Assembly: GCA_013822275.1 (NCBI GenBank)
Contig: PNKC01000010.1
Span: 1-64,000 of the forward strand
DNA: 64,000 bases
Direction: 5' to 3'
Source: Anaerolinea sp.
GTDB taxonomy: Bacteria; Chloroflexota; Dehalococcoidia; Tepidiformales; Tepidiformaceae
Part shown: piece after piece, positions 26,362-35,620 of the stretch
Layout: every line of letters starts with the position of its first letter
How positions within the stretch are numbered: position 1 is the first letter of the stretch
Program-made: the position numbers and the translations under genes
The notes under the pieces: model-generated
Databases searched by the model: none
What the model was told of the DNA's origin: nothing
The model's input: only the letters and a program-made list of their open reading frames with translations

Positions 26362-27693
26362 GTGCTCCTGCGCCCTTTCCGCGGCCAGACTTTTCGCGCC
26401 CTGCGCTACCGCAACTACCGCTATCTCTGGCTTGGGCAGACAGGCCACTCAGCCACCCTCTGGATGGACCAGGTCGCGCGCGCGGCCCTCATCCTCGGGC
26501 TGACGGACAACTCGCCGCTGATGCTCTCGCTGGTCATCGCCACGCGGCTCGTGCCGATCCTCCTTTTCGGCCTGCTTGCCGGGGCCGTCGCCGACCGTTC
26601 GGACCGCAAGAAGGTCCTCACCGTCACCCAGTTCGTTACGTTCCTCACGCACCTCTTCCTCGGCCTCGCCGTCACCTTCGGCTTCATCGAAGTCTGGCAG
26701 GTGTTCGCAACAGCGTTCGTCGCCGGCACGGCGATGGCTTTCAACCAGCCTGTGCGCCAATCGCTCATCCCCGCAACCGTCCCGAAAGAGGACCTCCTCA
26801 ACGCGATCGCCCTGAACTCGACCGCGCTGAGCTTCATGCGCATCGGCGGCGGCAGCATCGCCGGTGTGCTCCTCATCCCCTTCGATGAAGGGGGCGTCTA
26901 CCTGGTCACGGCGTGCATCTACGTCCTCGTCATCCTCTGCACCACGGCCCTCCATCTGCCCGAAGAACGCAACAAGAAGACGTCCGGCGGCGGGCTCTTC
27001 GACGACCTGAAGGAGGGCTTCGTCTACGTCGGCGAAAACCGGGTGCTCCTCCTCGTCACCGGCATGGCCGTCATCCTCTTCGTCCTTGGGTTCCCGTACC
27101 AGCAGGTGTTCGTCCCGCTGCTTGCCACCGAAACGCTCGATATCGGCAAGTCCGGCGTCGGCTATCTTGCGGGCGCCACGGGCGTGGGTGCATTTGCCGG
27201 GTCGTTGTTCGTTGCCTCTCGGCCCGGTGTCGCGCGGCCAGGTATCCAGCTTTCCATCAACATGCTCATCTTCGGCGCGGCGCTCGTGGCGATATCGCTG
27301 CAGGACAACGTCTGGGTGACCGCCTCCCTTCTTGCCGTAGCGGGGAGCATGACGGTGACCTACATGGCCTTCACCAACAGCATCTTGCTCCAGAACAGCG
27401 CGCCGGAGATGCACGGCCGGGTCATGTCGCTCTTGAGCCTGGACCGCGGTCTCATCCCGATCGGCGCCATTTTTTCCGGGGTGCTGGTCTCCGCCATCGG
27501 CATCCGGCCGGGCCTGTTCACCCTCGGCGCGACCGTGCTCGTCGTTAGCGCCCTCGCGCTGCTCGTGGCGGGCAAGCGGCTGGCTGCCATCCAGGGTGGC
27601 GAAATGGGCGGCGGTAAACATGGACAGGGCGCGGCGCCCGCACCCGAAACCGTGCCTCCGCCGGCAATGCTCGAAGCCCCCGCCAAGCGCTGA
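26362..27693 (+). CDS. MFS transporter (DUF894/enterobactin-exporter type)
   Basis: FRALRYRNYRYLWLGQTGHSATLWMDQVAR; AVADRSDRKKVLT. Confidence 0.9.
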   Translation: MLLRPFRGQTFRALRYRNYRYLWLGQTGHSATLWMDQVARAALILGLTDNSPLMLSLVIATRLVPILLFGLLAGAVADRSDRKKVLTVTQFVTFLTHLFLGLAVTFGFIEVWQVFATAFVAGTAMAFNQPVRQSLIPATVPKEDLLNAIALNSTALSFMRIGGGSIAGVLLIPFDEGGVYLVTACIYVLVILCTTALHLPEERNKKTSGGGLFDDLKEGFVYVGENRVLLLVTGMAVILFVLGFPYQQVFVPLLATETLDIGKSGVGYLAGATGVGAFAGSLFVASRPGVARPGIQLSINMLIFGAALVAISLQDNVWVTASLLAVAGSMTVTYMAFTNSILLQNSAPEMHGRVMSLLSLDRGLIPIGAIFSGVLVSAIGIRPGLFTLGATVLVVSALALLVAGKRLAAIQGGEMGGGKHGQGAAPAPETVPPPAMLEAPAKR

Positions 27694-27732
27694 GAGGTCA
27701 GCGCCCCTGTTCGTCGGCGGTATACTGGATCC

Positions 27733-27966
27733 ATGACTACTCGCGAAGCGTTGCACGCGTTGATCGATGAACTTCCCGAAGAGGAGCTTCCTCTCGCCGA
27801 AGCGCGGCTCCGTGGACTGGACACGCACGACGCGGCCGGGATTCCTTACGATGACGAGCCGTATACCGAGGATGACGCCAAAGTGAGCGACGAGCGGTGG
27901 GCGGGATATCGCCGCGGCGAGTTTGTTTCGATGGCTGAGGCGCGCAAGCAGCTCGACGCATCGTGA
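27733..27966 (+). CDS. Type II antitoxin-like protein
   Basis: MTTREALHALIDELPEEELPLAEARL...; overlaps downstream RelE-like toxin by 4 nt; TATACT 6 nt before ATG. Confidence 0.75.
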   Translation: MTTREALHALIDELPEEELPLAEARLRGLDTHDAAGIPYDDEPYTEDDAKVSDERWAGYRRGEFVSMAEARKQLDAS

Positions 27967-28217
27967 TCGAGGTCGTCTGGCAGAACGCCGCACTCGAGGA
28001 CCTGCTCACTCTCAGCCGTGCCAACAGTCGCCAGGCGACGAGGGTCTTTGATGCAGTCGTCCGGTATGCGCGGACAGGTGGGGGAGACGTCAAAGCCTTG
28101 AAGGGCCGGACGGGCGAATATCGAATCCGCGTCGGCGACTGGCGTGTGCTCTTTCGCATGGACGGGGACCGCGCCGTGGTGACGCGAGTCGTGCTCCGCC
28201 GCGACGCCTACGACTGA
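27963..28217 (+). CDS. RelE/ParE family toxin
   Basis: DVKALKGRTGEYRIRVGDWRVLFRMDGDRAVVTRVVLRRDAYD. Confidence 0.9.
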   Translation: MIEVVWQNAALEDLLTLSRANSRQATRVFDAVVRYARTGGGDVKALKGRTGEYRIRVGDWRVLFRMDGDRAVVTRVVLRRDAYD

Positions 28218-28273
28218 GACGTAGCACGTCCCCAACCTTCCGCCCTTGCGCCGTCCCGCGCCACCCTTCCACA

Positions 28274-29815
28274 ATGCGGCCCATGACTGAGCCCGCCCCG
28301 CCCTCGACTTCGTCCCGCCCGAAGAACGCCGTCGTCATCCTCCTGGACAGCCTGAACCGGCACATGCTCGGTTCCTATGGGGGCACGGAGTTCGCGACGC
28401 CGAACCTGGACGCCTTCGCGAAGGGCGCGCTGAAGTTCGAAAAGCACTACACCGGTTCGCTGCCCTGCATGCCCGCCCGCCACGACATCCTCTGCGGCGC
28501 CCTCGATTTCCTCTGGCGGCCATGGGGTTCGATTGAACTCTGGGAGCGCAACATCGTCGCCTACCTTGAGAAGGCGGGCGTCACTTCCATGCTGATCTCA
28601 GACCACCCGCACCTGTTTGAGACGGGCGGCGAGAACTACCACACCGACTTTACCGGCTGGGAGTACCTTCGCGGGCACGAAGGCGACCCCTGGAAGACGC
28701 GCCCCGACCCGAGCTGGACCGGCGCGCCCAGCTTCGGACGTCCCTGGCTCCCGTACGACAACTCGCGCGGCTACTTCAGGGACGAATGGGACTTCCCCGG
28801 CCCCCGGACGATGACCGCCGCGGCGGAATGGCTCGACTCCAACGCCGGCTACCACGACCGCTTCTTCCTCTTCGTGGACGAGTTCGACCCGCACGAGCCG
28901 TTCGACACACCTGACCCATACGCAACCATGTACGACGAGACCTGGCAGGGGGCGCACCTGATCTGGCCGCCGTACGCGGTTGCCGCCCGGCAACGCGGCA
29001 TCCTGGACGAGCGCCAGGCGCGCCAGGTGCGCGCGCAATACGGCGGCAAGCTGACGATGATCGACCGCTGGTTCGGCAAGGTCACGGAGGCACTTGAGCG
29101 GAACAACCTCTGGGAGGACACAGCGGTCATCGTCTGCACGGACCACGGCCACTACCTGGGCGAAAAGGACATCTGGGGCAAACCCGGCGTGCCCGTTTAC
29201 GAACCGCTCGGCCACATCCCTCTGATGGTGCGCTGGCCGGGAGTGGCAGCGGGGACGGCCAACGCGCTGACGACGAGCGTCGATATCTTCGCCACGCTCT
29301 GCGACCTCTTCGGCGTGACCCCGGGCCACGTGACACACGGCAAGTCGCTGGTGCCGCTGGTATACGGGCAGGCGACGCAGGTCCGGGAGTGGGCGCTCTC
29401 CGGTATCTGGGGCCGCGAAGTGAACCTGGTGGACGCGGACTGCAAGTACACCCGCGCGCCTGCCGAGGAGAACTTCCCGTTGTCCATGTGGTCGAACCGC
29501 TGGTCAACGATGCCGACGCGCGGCCAGGGCGGGAACATCCTCATGCCGCCGCCAGACGACCGCGCCTGGCTGGACCGCATGCCCGGCTCACGCATCCCGG
29601 TCATCCGCCAGCCGTTTCAACCGGGCGACCTGCTGCCCTACTGGGGCTATGGCAAGTTCACGGGCAACCATCTCTACCGCCCAGAGCAGGACCCCACCGA
29701 GGAAGAAAACCTGGCAGGCCAGAAGCGCGAAGCGGAGTTGGCGGACAAACTCCGCCAGGCGCTCCAAGCAGTGGAAGCGCCGGACGACCAGTTCGCGCGC
29801 CTGGGGCTGGTTTGA
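28274..29815 (+). CDS. Sulfatase
   Basis: VVILLDSLNRHMLGSYGG, SLPCMPARHDILCG (sulfatase signature C-x-A-R), IVCTDHGHYLGEKD. Confidence 0.93.
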   Translation: MRPMTEPAPPSTSSRPKNAVVILLDSLNRHMLGSYGGTEFATPNLDAFAKGALKFEKHYTGSLPCMPARHDILCGALDFLWRPWGSIELWERNIVAYLEKAGVTSMLISDHPHLFETGGENYHTDFTGWEYLRGHEGDPWKTRPDPSWTGAPSFGRPWLPYDNSRGYFRDEWDFPGPRTMTAAAEWLDSNAGYHDRFFLFVDEFDPHEPFDTPDPYATMYDETWQGAHLIWPPYAVAARQRGILDERQARQVRAQYGGKLTMIDRWFGKVTEALERNNLWEDTAVIVCTDHGHYLGEKDIWGKPGVPVYEPLGHIPLMVRWPGVAAGTANALTTSVDIFATLCDLFGVTPGHVTHGKSLVPLVYGQATQVREWALSGIWGREVNLVDADCKYTRAPAEENFPLSMWSNRWSTMPTRGQGGNILMPPPDDRAWLDRMPGSRIPVIRQPFQPGDLLPYWGYGKFTGNHLYRPEQDPTEEENLAGQKREAELADKLRQALQAVEAPDDQFARLGLV

Positions 29816-29858
29816 ACCACCAAGACACAGAGGTGTTTGGATGGTGGCCAATCTAAAT

Positions 29859-29882
29859 CAGAACCGCGACCAGCGGGAGCGG
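29859..29882. repeat. CAGAACCGCGACCAGCGGGAGCGG motif
   Basis: Exact reverse complement at 41970-41993; variants at 42137-42160 and 52692-52714. Confidence 0.9.
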
Positions 29883-29904
29883 GGTGATGCCGAATCCCCC
29901 AATC

Positions 29905-29932
29905 GTGAATCGCAAATCGTGAATCGTGAATC
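29905..29932. repeat. Heptamer array GTGAATC/GCAAATC x4
   Basis: Direct reading. Confidence 0.9.
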
Positions 29933-29947
29933 AATGCGGTCGCGCCG

Positions 29948-30802
29948 CTAGTTCCGCAGCCCGCTCAAGTCCGCTACGAACACGCTCGGGCCCGTGCGCT
30001 CATTGGAGCCACCGGCGCGCTCGACAGTGACGACCGCGCTCTCGTACGTCGCGAGTCCCTGGGGCACCGTCGTGTCGTAGCGGGCGAACCCGGTGACGTC
30101 AGGCGCGAAAATGCCGAGGCTGTAGAACCTGCCGCCGGCGTTCGCCCAAAGCTGGTAGGTCTCGCCTTTCGGGCGCTGGGGAAGGTCGCGGGCGACGAAC
30201 CAGACGCGCTTCTGATCTTCGTCCCAGACGAGCCGGCCAATGGAGAAGGTGCCGTCGTCCCTCGTGAACACGTCCGCAACTTTGGTCTTGGGAGACATGA
30301 GGGCAAGGAGGAGGTCACGATCGCTCGCGGCGGCGCGCTTCAACTCCGCGGAGTTGCGTTCCGCCTCGTCAAGGCCACGGGTAAGCGCGGCGATCTCGAT
30401 CTTCTGCGAGAGCGCGTCGTCGATCTGGGCCTGGAGGCGGTCGTTGTGTTCACGCAAGTCACCCATCTGGCCACGGATGGAGACCATGCCGGTGAAGGCG
30501 GCAACGGCGACGAAGACCGCAGCGATTCCCGCTGCCGCGCGGGCAACGACAGTGACCCGGTGGAACGGGCTGGGACGCATGAGGCCGGCACCGCGCATAA
30601 CGCGCTGGCGAAGCCGGTGGGGCGCCTTGCGGCGTGGCGCGGCGAGGGCAAGCGCGCCAGCCAGGCGTTCCGAGTCCCGGGCCAGTTCACGACAGGCCAG
30701 ACACTCGCCAAGGTGGAGGGCGACGAGACGCTCCGCCTGCGGTTCCAGCGAGCCGATGGCGTATTCGTCCGCCTGTTCTTGCGTGATGTGCACCGTTGCC
30801 AT
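29948..30802 (-). CDS. Anti-sigma factor (RskA-like, zinc-finger N-term)
   Basis: HLGECLACRELARDSERLAGAL; single TM; C-terminal PKGETYQLWANAGGRFYSLGIF. Confidence 0.88.
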   Translation of the reverse strand: MATVHITQEQADEYAIGSLEPQAERLVALHLGECLACRELARDSERLAGALALAAPRRKAPHRLRQRVMRGAGLMRPSPFHRVTVVARAAAGIAAVFVAVAAFTGMVSIRGQMGDLREHNDRLQAQIDDALSQKIEIAALTRGLDEAERNSAELKRAAASDRDLLLALMSPKTKVADVFTRDDGTFSIGRLVWDEDQKRVWFVARDLPQRPKGETYQLWANAGGRFYSLGIFAPDVTGFARYDTTVPQGLATYESAVVTVERAGGSNERTGPSVFVADLSGLRN

Positions 30803-30816
30803 GTTCGCTCTTTTCC

Positions 30817-31482
30817 CTATACCTGTTGTTCCAGCGCGCGGCGCAGTTTCTGCATGCCGAGCCGGATGCGCGTTTTCACCGTCCCGAGCGGTTCGTGGAG
30901 CGTGAAAGCGATCTCCTGCTGCGTCATCCCGCGGAAGTAGGCGAGCTCCAGGGCACGCTGCTGGTCCACGGGCAAGCCAGTGAGGGCGCGCCGGACGAGG
31001 ACCTGTGCCTCATGCAGTTCCGCTGAACGCGGCGGGTCTTCGCATTCGCCCGCGAAAAGCGGCGTGGAGGCTTCGTCCGGTTCGCCCAGCGGACCACCTT
31101 CGCGCTTGCGCCGCCGCCCGCGGGCGCGAAGTTCATCCACGGCGCGGTTGCGGGCCACGCTCATCAACCAGCTGAGGAACTTGCCCCGTTCGGAAATGAA
31201 GGTCTCCGGGCGCCGCCAGAGCCGCACGAACACGTCCTGGGTCGTGTCCTCCGCAAGCTGAGCGTCAGCAAGCACGCGGAGGGAGGCCGAATAGACGAGA
31301 TCGACGTAGCGGTCATAGAGGACCGCGAACGCGGACTCGTCGCGGGAAACAGTGATCGCAACCATGAGGGCTTCATCCGGCCATTCGATACGGACGTCGA
31401 TGCCGCCGTCCGTGAAGCGGGCGATCTCGCTCGCTCTGCCAATGTTACGTATACCAGTGGATTCCGGATGGCCCTGAGTCAT
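30817..31482 (-). CDS. ECF RNA polymerase sigma factor (SigK-like)
   Basis: AFAVLYDRYVDLVYSASLRVLADAQLAEDTTQDVFVRLWR; LAYFRGMTQQEIAFTLHEPLGTVKTRIRLGMQKLR. Confidence 0.95.
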   Translation of the reverse strand: MTQGHPESTGIRNIGRASEIARFTDGGIDVRIEWPDEALMVAITVSRDESAFAVLYDRYVDLVYSASLRVLADAQLAEDTTQDVFVRLWRRPETFISERGKFLSWLMSVARNRAVDELRARGRRRKREGGPLGEPDEASTPLFAGECEDPPRSAELHEAQVLVRRALTGLPVDQQRALELAYFRGMTQQEIAFTLHEPLGTVKTRIRLGMQKLRRALEQQV

Positions 31483-31616
31483 AGGTACCCTGAATGGGCA
31501 TGATACACCCCGCCTCGAATACACCAACTGCTCTTTACACATTCGTTTGGCGGTTTACCACGGGTTGCCAGCCAATGGCCAACACTGGGATCAGATCCCC
31601 CACTGGAGATACTCAC

Positions 31617-32735
31617 ATGGCCAGCATCACGCGCCCCGTCTTGGCCGGTGTTACCGCTCTCTTCCTCGTCATCGGGGCGGCGTGCTCAACCAACACCAGC
31701 GCGCCCCAGGAAGCGGACACCGCGCCCACCACGTCCACCACCAGCAGCGTCCAGGTGACGCCCACCGTCGCCACCCAGGTGAAGCAGGCCACCGGCGAGC
31801 TTTCGACCCAGGACCTGGTGAAGCTTGCCGAACCGTCCGTGGTTCGCATTGCCACGAGCAGCGGCGTTGGCACCGGCTTCATCGCCGATTCCGATGGCTA
31901 CATCGTCACCAATAACCACGTCATCCAGACGGCCTCCGGACGCAACGCAGCGACGGTGACCGTTACCCTGAGCGACGGCGATGAAGTCACTGGCCGCATC
32001 GTCGGCGCCGATGCGCGTTCGGACCTCGCCCTCGTGAAGATCGACCGGACCGGCCTTAAGGCCCTGCCTATTGGCAGCCTGGAACAGACCGCCGTTGGCC
32101 AGGACGTGGTCGCCATCGGCTACGCCCTCGATTTGACGGGGGGCGAAGGCCCTTCCTACAGCGTGACCCGCGGCATCGTCAGCGCAAAAAACCGCGCCAT
32201 CAAGGAGAATTCGCCCATTCTGGGCGCAATCCAGACGGACGCCGCGATCAACCACGGCAACAGTGGCGGCCCTCTCCTCAATCTCTTTGGGGAAGTGGTG
32301 GGCGTGAACACCGCCATCGCGCCAGACCCAAACACGGGCGAAGTCGCGCCCGGTATCGGGTTCGCCGTCGGTGCAGACACCGTGAAGGCCGTCTACGAAC
32401 AGCTCAAGGCCACGGGCAAGGTGAACCGGGGCCTCCTCGGCATCGCCGATTTCGAGGCGCTGCGGCCGGCCAAGGCCAAGAGCCTGGGCATCCCCGAGAC
32501 GACCACCGGGGTCCTGATTGGCGCCCGCGGAGTCGCCAGCGGCGGCCCGGCGGAGAAGGCGGGGATCAGGGCCGGGGATGTCGTCTCCAAGATCGGGAGC
32601 TACGCCATCAAGAATGAAGCCGACCTCGCCGTCGCGATGATCCGCCAGGCGCCTGGCGAAACCGTCGCCGTCGAGTTCTACCGCGACGGCAAGAAGCAGA
32701 CCGTCCAGGTCACCCTCGGGACGCCGCAGCAGTAG
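31617..32735 (+). CDS. Trypsin-like serine protease with PDZ domain (HtrA/DegP family), lipoprotein
   Basis: Lipobox VIGAACSTN; VTNNHVIQ, DARSDLALVKID, INHGNSGGPLLN; PDZ AGIRAGDVVSKIG. Confidence 0.93.
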   Translation: MASITRPVLAGVTALFLVIGAACSTNTSAPQEADTAPTTSTTSSVQVTPTVATQVKQATGELSTQDLVKLAEPSVVRIATSSGVGTGFIADSDGYIVTNNHVIQTASGRNAATVTVTLSDGDEVTGRIVGADARSDLALVKIDRTGLKALPIGSLEQTAVGQDVVAIGYALDLTGGEGPSYSVTRGIVSAKNRAIKENSPILGAIQTDAAINHGNSGGPLLNLFGEVVGVNTAIAPDPNTGEVAPGIGFAVGADTVKAVYEQLKATGKVNRGLLGIADFEALRPAKAKSLGIPETTTGVLIGARGVASGGPAEKAGIRAGDVVSKIGSYAIKNEADLAVAMIRQAPGETVAVEFYRDGKKQTVQVTLGTPQQ

Positions 32736-32763
32736 GCTCCTTTGTCAGCCGGTTCCTCTCCAG

Positions 32764-32799
32764 CCAAACGGCCTCCGATCCCCGAAGGAGGCCGTTTGG
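32764..32799. terminator. Strong stem-loop (13-bp perfect arms), likely transcription terminator or bidirectional barrier
   Basis: CCAAACGGCCTCC-gatccccgaa-GGAGGCCGTTTGG. Confidence 0.75.
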
Positions 32800-32831
32800 C
32801 CGTCCGTCCCGGAAACCGTAGGCTCGGAGGC

Positions 32832-33566
32832 GTGTCGCCGCGCCAGTTGGTCTCCCTTGTACCCAGCCTGACCGAGCTCGTTTGCTCTCTTGGAGGGCGC
32901 GAGATGCTTGCCGGACGAACCCGCTTCTGCACCGAGCCGGCCGGCGAAGTCGAAGCCGTCCCGATCGTCGGTGGCACAAAGAATCCGCAGATCGGCCGGA
33001 TCATCGCCCTGGCGCCGGACCTCGTCCTGGCAAACAGGGAAGAGAACCGGCGGGAGGACATCGAGGCGCTGGAGGCGAACGGGTTGGATGTCCTCCTCAC
33101 GGACCCGAACACGGTGGCCACAGCGATGGCGATGATCGCCGAGGTGGGCCGCCAGATCGGCCGCGGTGAACAGGCAACCGCGCTAAACGGGGAGATAATG
33201 GCGGCGCTTGCCGAGCCGAAGGCGCCACCGGTTCGCGTCTTCGTCGCCGTCTGGTGGCAGCCGCTGATGGGACTGGGGAGCGCCAGCTATGGCCATGACC
33301 TGCTCGAACAGTGCGGCGCGGTGAACGTCCTCGCGGGGCGCCAGCGCTATCCGGAGGTCTCGCTTGAAGAAGTCGCGGCACTGAAACCGGACCTGATCCT
33401 GCTGCCGGACGAGCCCTTCCCGTTCAAGCAGGCGCACATCGCGGAGTTCACGGCCGTCGCCCCCGCGCGGGTGATCGATGGCAAGCTGCTCTGGTGGTAC
33501 GGCGCGCGGATACCCACTGCCATCAGGTCGTTGCGGGCGGTGGTGGCGGAGGCGGGTAAGGGCTAG
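32832..33566 (+). CDS. Helical-backbone metal receptor / BtuF-like cobalamin-binding protein
   Basis: LVSLVPSLTELVCSLGG; VGGTKNPQIGRIIALAPDLVLANREENRREDIEAL; GTG start after TAGGCT. Confidence 0.85.
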   Translation: MSPRQLVSLVPSLTELVCSLGGREMLAGRTRFCTEPAGEVEAVPIVGGTKNPQIGRIIALAPDLVLANREENRREDIEALEANGLDVLLTDPNTVATAMAMIAEVGRQIGRGEQATALNGEIMAALAEPKAPPVRVFVAVWWQPLMGLGSASYGHDLLEQCGAVNVLAGRQRYPEVSLEEVAALKPDLILLPDEPFPFKQAHIAEFTAVAPARVIDGKLLWWYGARIPTAIRSLRAVVAEAGKG

Positions 33567-33612
33567 CGTTGGTGCAACGCAAGTCGTCATTCGGCCGGCT
33601 TGAACCAGCGCC

Positions 33613-34026
33613 TTACCCCCGGTTCACGACCCCGCTCACCCGCTCCGGCTTGAGCCGGATCAGCAGGCGCCCGTCCTTGTTGAGGCGCTCTTCGAAGCCT
33701 TCGGGCGGCGTGAAGTCGGCGCGGCGCATGGCTTTGTTCACGGCGACGTGCCCGGGGACGATGCTTTCCGTCTGGATGGTCGCCTTGCCTTCGAGGGTGA
33801 GGAAGCGGAAGGGAGCGCCCTCATCCAGGATGGTGATCGCAATGCGCGGGTCCTTGCGCACGGTCTTCGCCTTCAGGCGGCCAGCGGCGGTGCTGAAGAA
33901 GATCTCGTCCCCTTCGCGGGCGTAGAAAACAACCGAGTTCGTGGGCGTCCCGTCCCTTCGAAGCGTGGTGACAACAGCCCAGCGCTGCTCGTTGATGAAG
34001 GCGTCCTGTTCTGGTGTCCCGATCAT
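33613..34026 (-). CDS. PPOX-class F420-dependent enzyme
   Basis: WAVVTTLRRDGTPTNSVVFYAREGDEIFFSTAAGRLKAKTVRKDPRIAITIL. Confidence 0.88.
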   Translation of the reverse strand: MIGTPEQDAFINEQRWAVVTTLRRDGTPTNSVVFYAREGDEIFFSTAAGRLKAKTVRKDPRIAITILDEGAPFRFLTLEGKATIQTESIVPGHVAVNKAMRRADFTPPEGFEERLNKDGRLLIRLKPERVSGVVNRG

Positions 34027-34108
34027 GGCTGTGTCTCCCGGCGGAGCGTTAATGATCCTGGTGCGCGTATTCTGTTGCCCGCCGTCCGGCGCCACAAGCG
34101 AGGCCCCC

Positions 34109-35530
34109 ATGCCCGGTCCCGAACTCTGCTTTCTGCCCGCGAGCGAACTGCTACGGCTCCTGGACGCGCGCGAAGTCTCCGCCCTCGAAGTGATGGAAGC
34201 GCACCTGTCGCTAATCGAACGCATCGACCCGAAAGTGAACGCGATGGTGACGCGCGTGCCGCCGGAGGATGCGCTCGCCGCCGCCCGTCGTTGCGATGAC
34301 GCACGTTCGCGCCGGGAGCCAATGGGCCTGCTGGCGGGCCTGCCGGTGGCGCACAAGGACCTCTTCGACACCGCCGGACTGCGCACCACCTACGGCTCGC
34401 CCATCTACCGCGACTTCGTGCCCGAAACGGACTCGCCGATCGTCGCCCGGCTGAAGTCCGCCGGAGCGATCGCGGTGGGCAAGACGAACACGCCGGAGTT
34501 CGGCCTGGGCTCGCAAACGTTTAACGAAGTGTTCGGTGCGACACGGAACCCGTACGACCTCTCAAAGACTTGCGGCGGCAGCTCCGGCGGCGCGGCCGTC
34601 GCCCTCGCCACCGGGATGGTACCGATCGCCGACGGGTCGGACGTTGGGGGCTCGCTGCGGAACCCGGCGGGTTACTGCAACGCGGTTGGCCTGCGGCCGT
34701 CACCCGGGCGCGTGCCCGGTGCGCCGGGTTCCTGGGACAGGCTGGGAGTCCCCGGCGCGCTGGCGCGGAATGCCGCCGACCTCGCGCTGGTTATGCAGGC
34801 GATAAGCGGCCCGGCGACCACGTCGCCCATCTCGTATGGCGAATCCGGCAGCGTGTTCGGGCGGCCCCTGGAACGCGACTTCCGCGGGACGCGCGTCGCC
34901 GTCAGCGCCGACCTGGGCGGGCTGCCGCTCGACCCGCGGACGCGCGCCGTGGTGGAAGCCGCGAGGCCGGTCTTCACCGCCATCGGCTGTGATGTGGAAG
35001 ACGCCACGCCGGACCTCACGGGCGCGCACGAGGCGTTCCGGGTGCAGCGCGCGGTCAACATGGTCGCGAAGTACGCCAAACTCCTGCGCGACCACCGTCC
35101 ACAACTCAAAGACACCGCCATCTGGAACATCGAGGAAGGCCTTGCCCTGACGGGCGAGCAGGTGGGCGAGGGGGAGCGCCTCCGCCAGGAGCTCTTCGCG
35201 CGCACGCACGCGTTCTTCGAGCGCCACGAGTTCTTGGTCTGCGCGGTGAGCCAGGTGCCGCCGTTCCCCATCGAGCAGCCGTACGTCACGGAGATCGACG
35301 GCGTCCGGATGGAGACCTACCTGGACTGGATGAAGTCCTGCTACCTGATCTCGGCGACCGGCCACCCGGCGATCTCCGTGCCGGGCGGGTTCACGCCGGA
35401 AGGCCTGCCTGTAGGCATCCAGATCGTGGGACGCTACCGCGATGAGTTCGGGCTGCTGCAGATCGCCCACGCGTTCGAAGCGGCCACGGGCTGGGGCAGC
35501 CGCCGGCCGGCCATCGTGTCCGAGCTGTAA
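34109..35530 (+). CDS. Amidase (amidase signature family)
   Basis: GLPVAHKDLFDTAG, TCGGSSGGAAVALATGMVPIADGSDVGGSLRNPAGYCN. Confidence 0.94.
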   Translation: MPGPELCFLPASELLRLLDAREVSALEVMEAHLSLIERIDPKVNAMVTRVPPEDALAAARRCDDARSRREPMGLLAGLPVAHKDLFDTAGLRTTYGSPIYRDFVPETDSPIVARLKSAGAIAVGKTNTPEFGLGSQTFNEVFGATRNPYDLSKTCGGSSGGAAVALATGMVPIADGSDVGGSLRNPAGYCNAVGLRPSPGRVPGAPGSWDRLGVPGALARNAADLALVMQAISGPATTSPISYGESGSVFGRPLERDFRGTRVAVSADLGGLPLDPRTRAVVEAARPVFTAIGCDVEDATPDLTGAHEAFRVQRAVNMVAKYAKLLRDHRPQLKDTAIWNIEEGLALTGEQVGEGERLRQELFARTHAFFERHEFLVCAVSQVPPFPIEQPYVTEIDGVRMETYLDWMKSCYLISATGHPAISVPGGFTPEGLPVGIQIVGRYRDEFGLLQIAHAFEAATGWGSRRPAIVSEL

Positions 35531-35565
35531 CCATCCCGGTCGCGTCTGCGCGGTAACCGCTCCCC

Positions 35566-35608
35566 CTTTCGTGGAACTTCGTGCCTTCCGGCCTTAGTGT
35601 CCCCAACC
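35566..35608. repeat. Half copy of GGGACACGAAG palindrome family, between convergent genes
   Basis: TTTCGTGGAACTTCGTGCCTTCCGGCCTTAGTGTCCCCAACCC. Confidence 0.75.
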
Positions 35609-35620
35609 CAAAACCACAAG

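Noticed and set aside
32742-32831. N-terminal extension of the BtuF-like protein from ATG 32742
   Set aside because: It would run through the strong terminator hairpin (32764-32799); a GTG at 32832 preceded by TAGGCT fits the conserved protein start.
32736-32831. Cobalamin riboswitch upstream of the BtuF-like gene
   Set aside because: Too little space and no B12-box-like sequence recognised.
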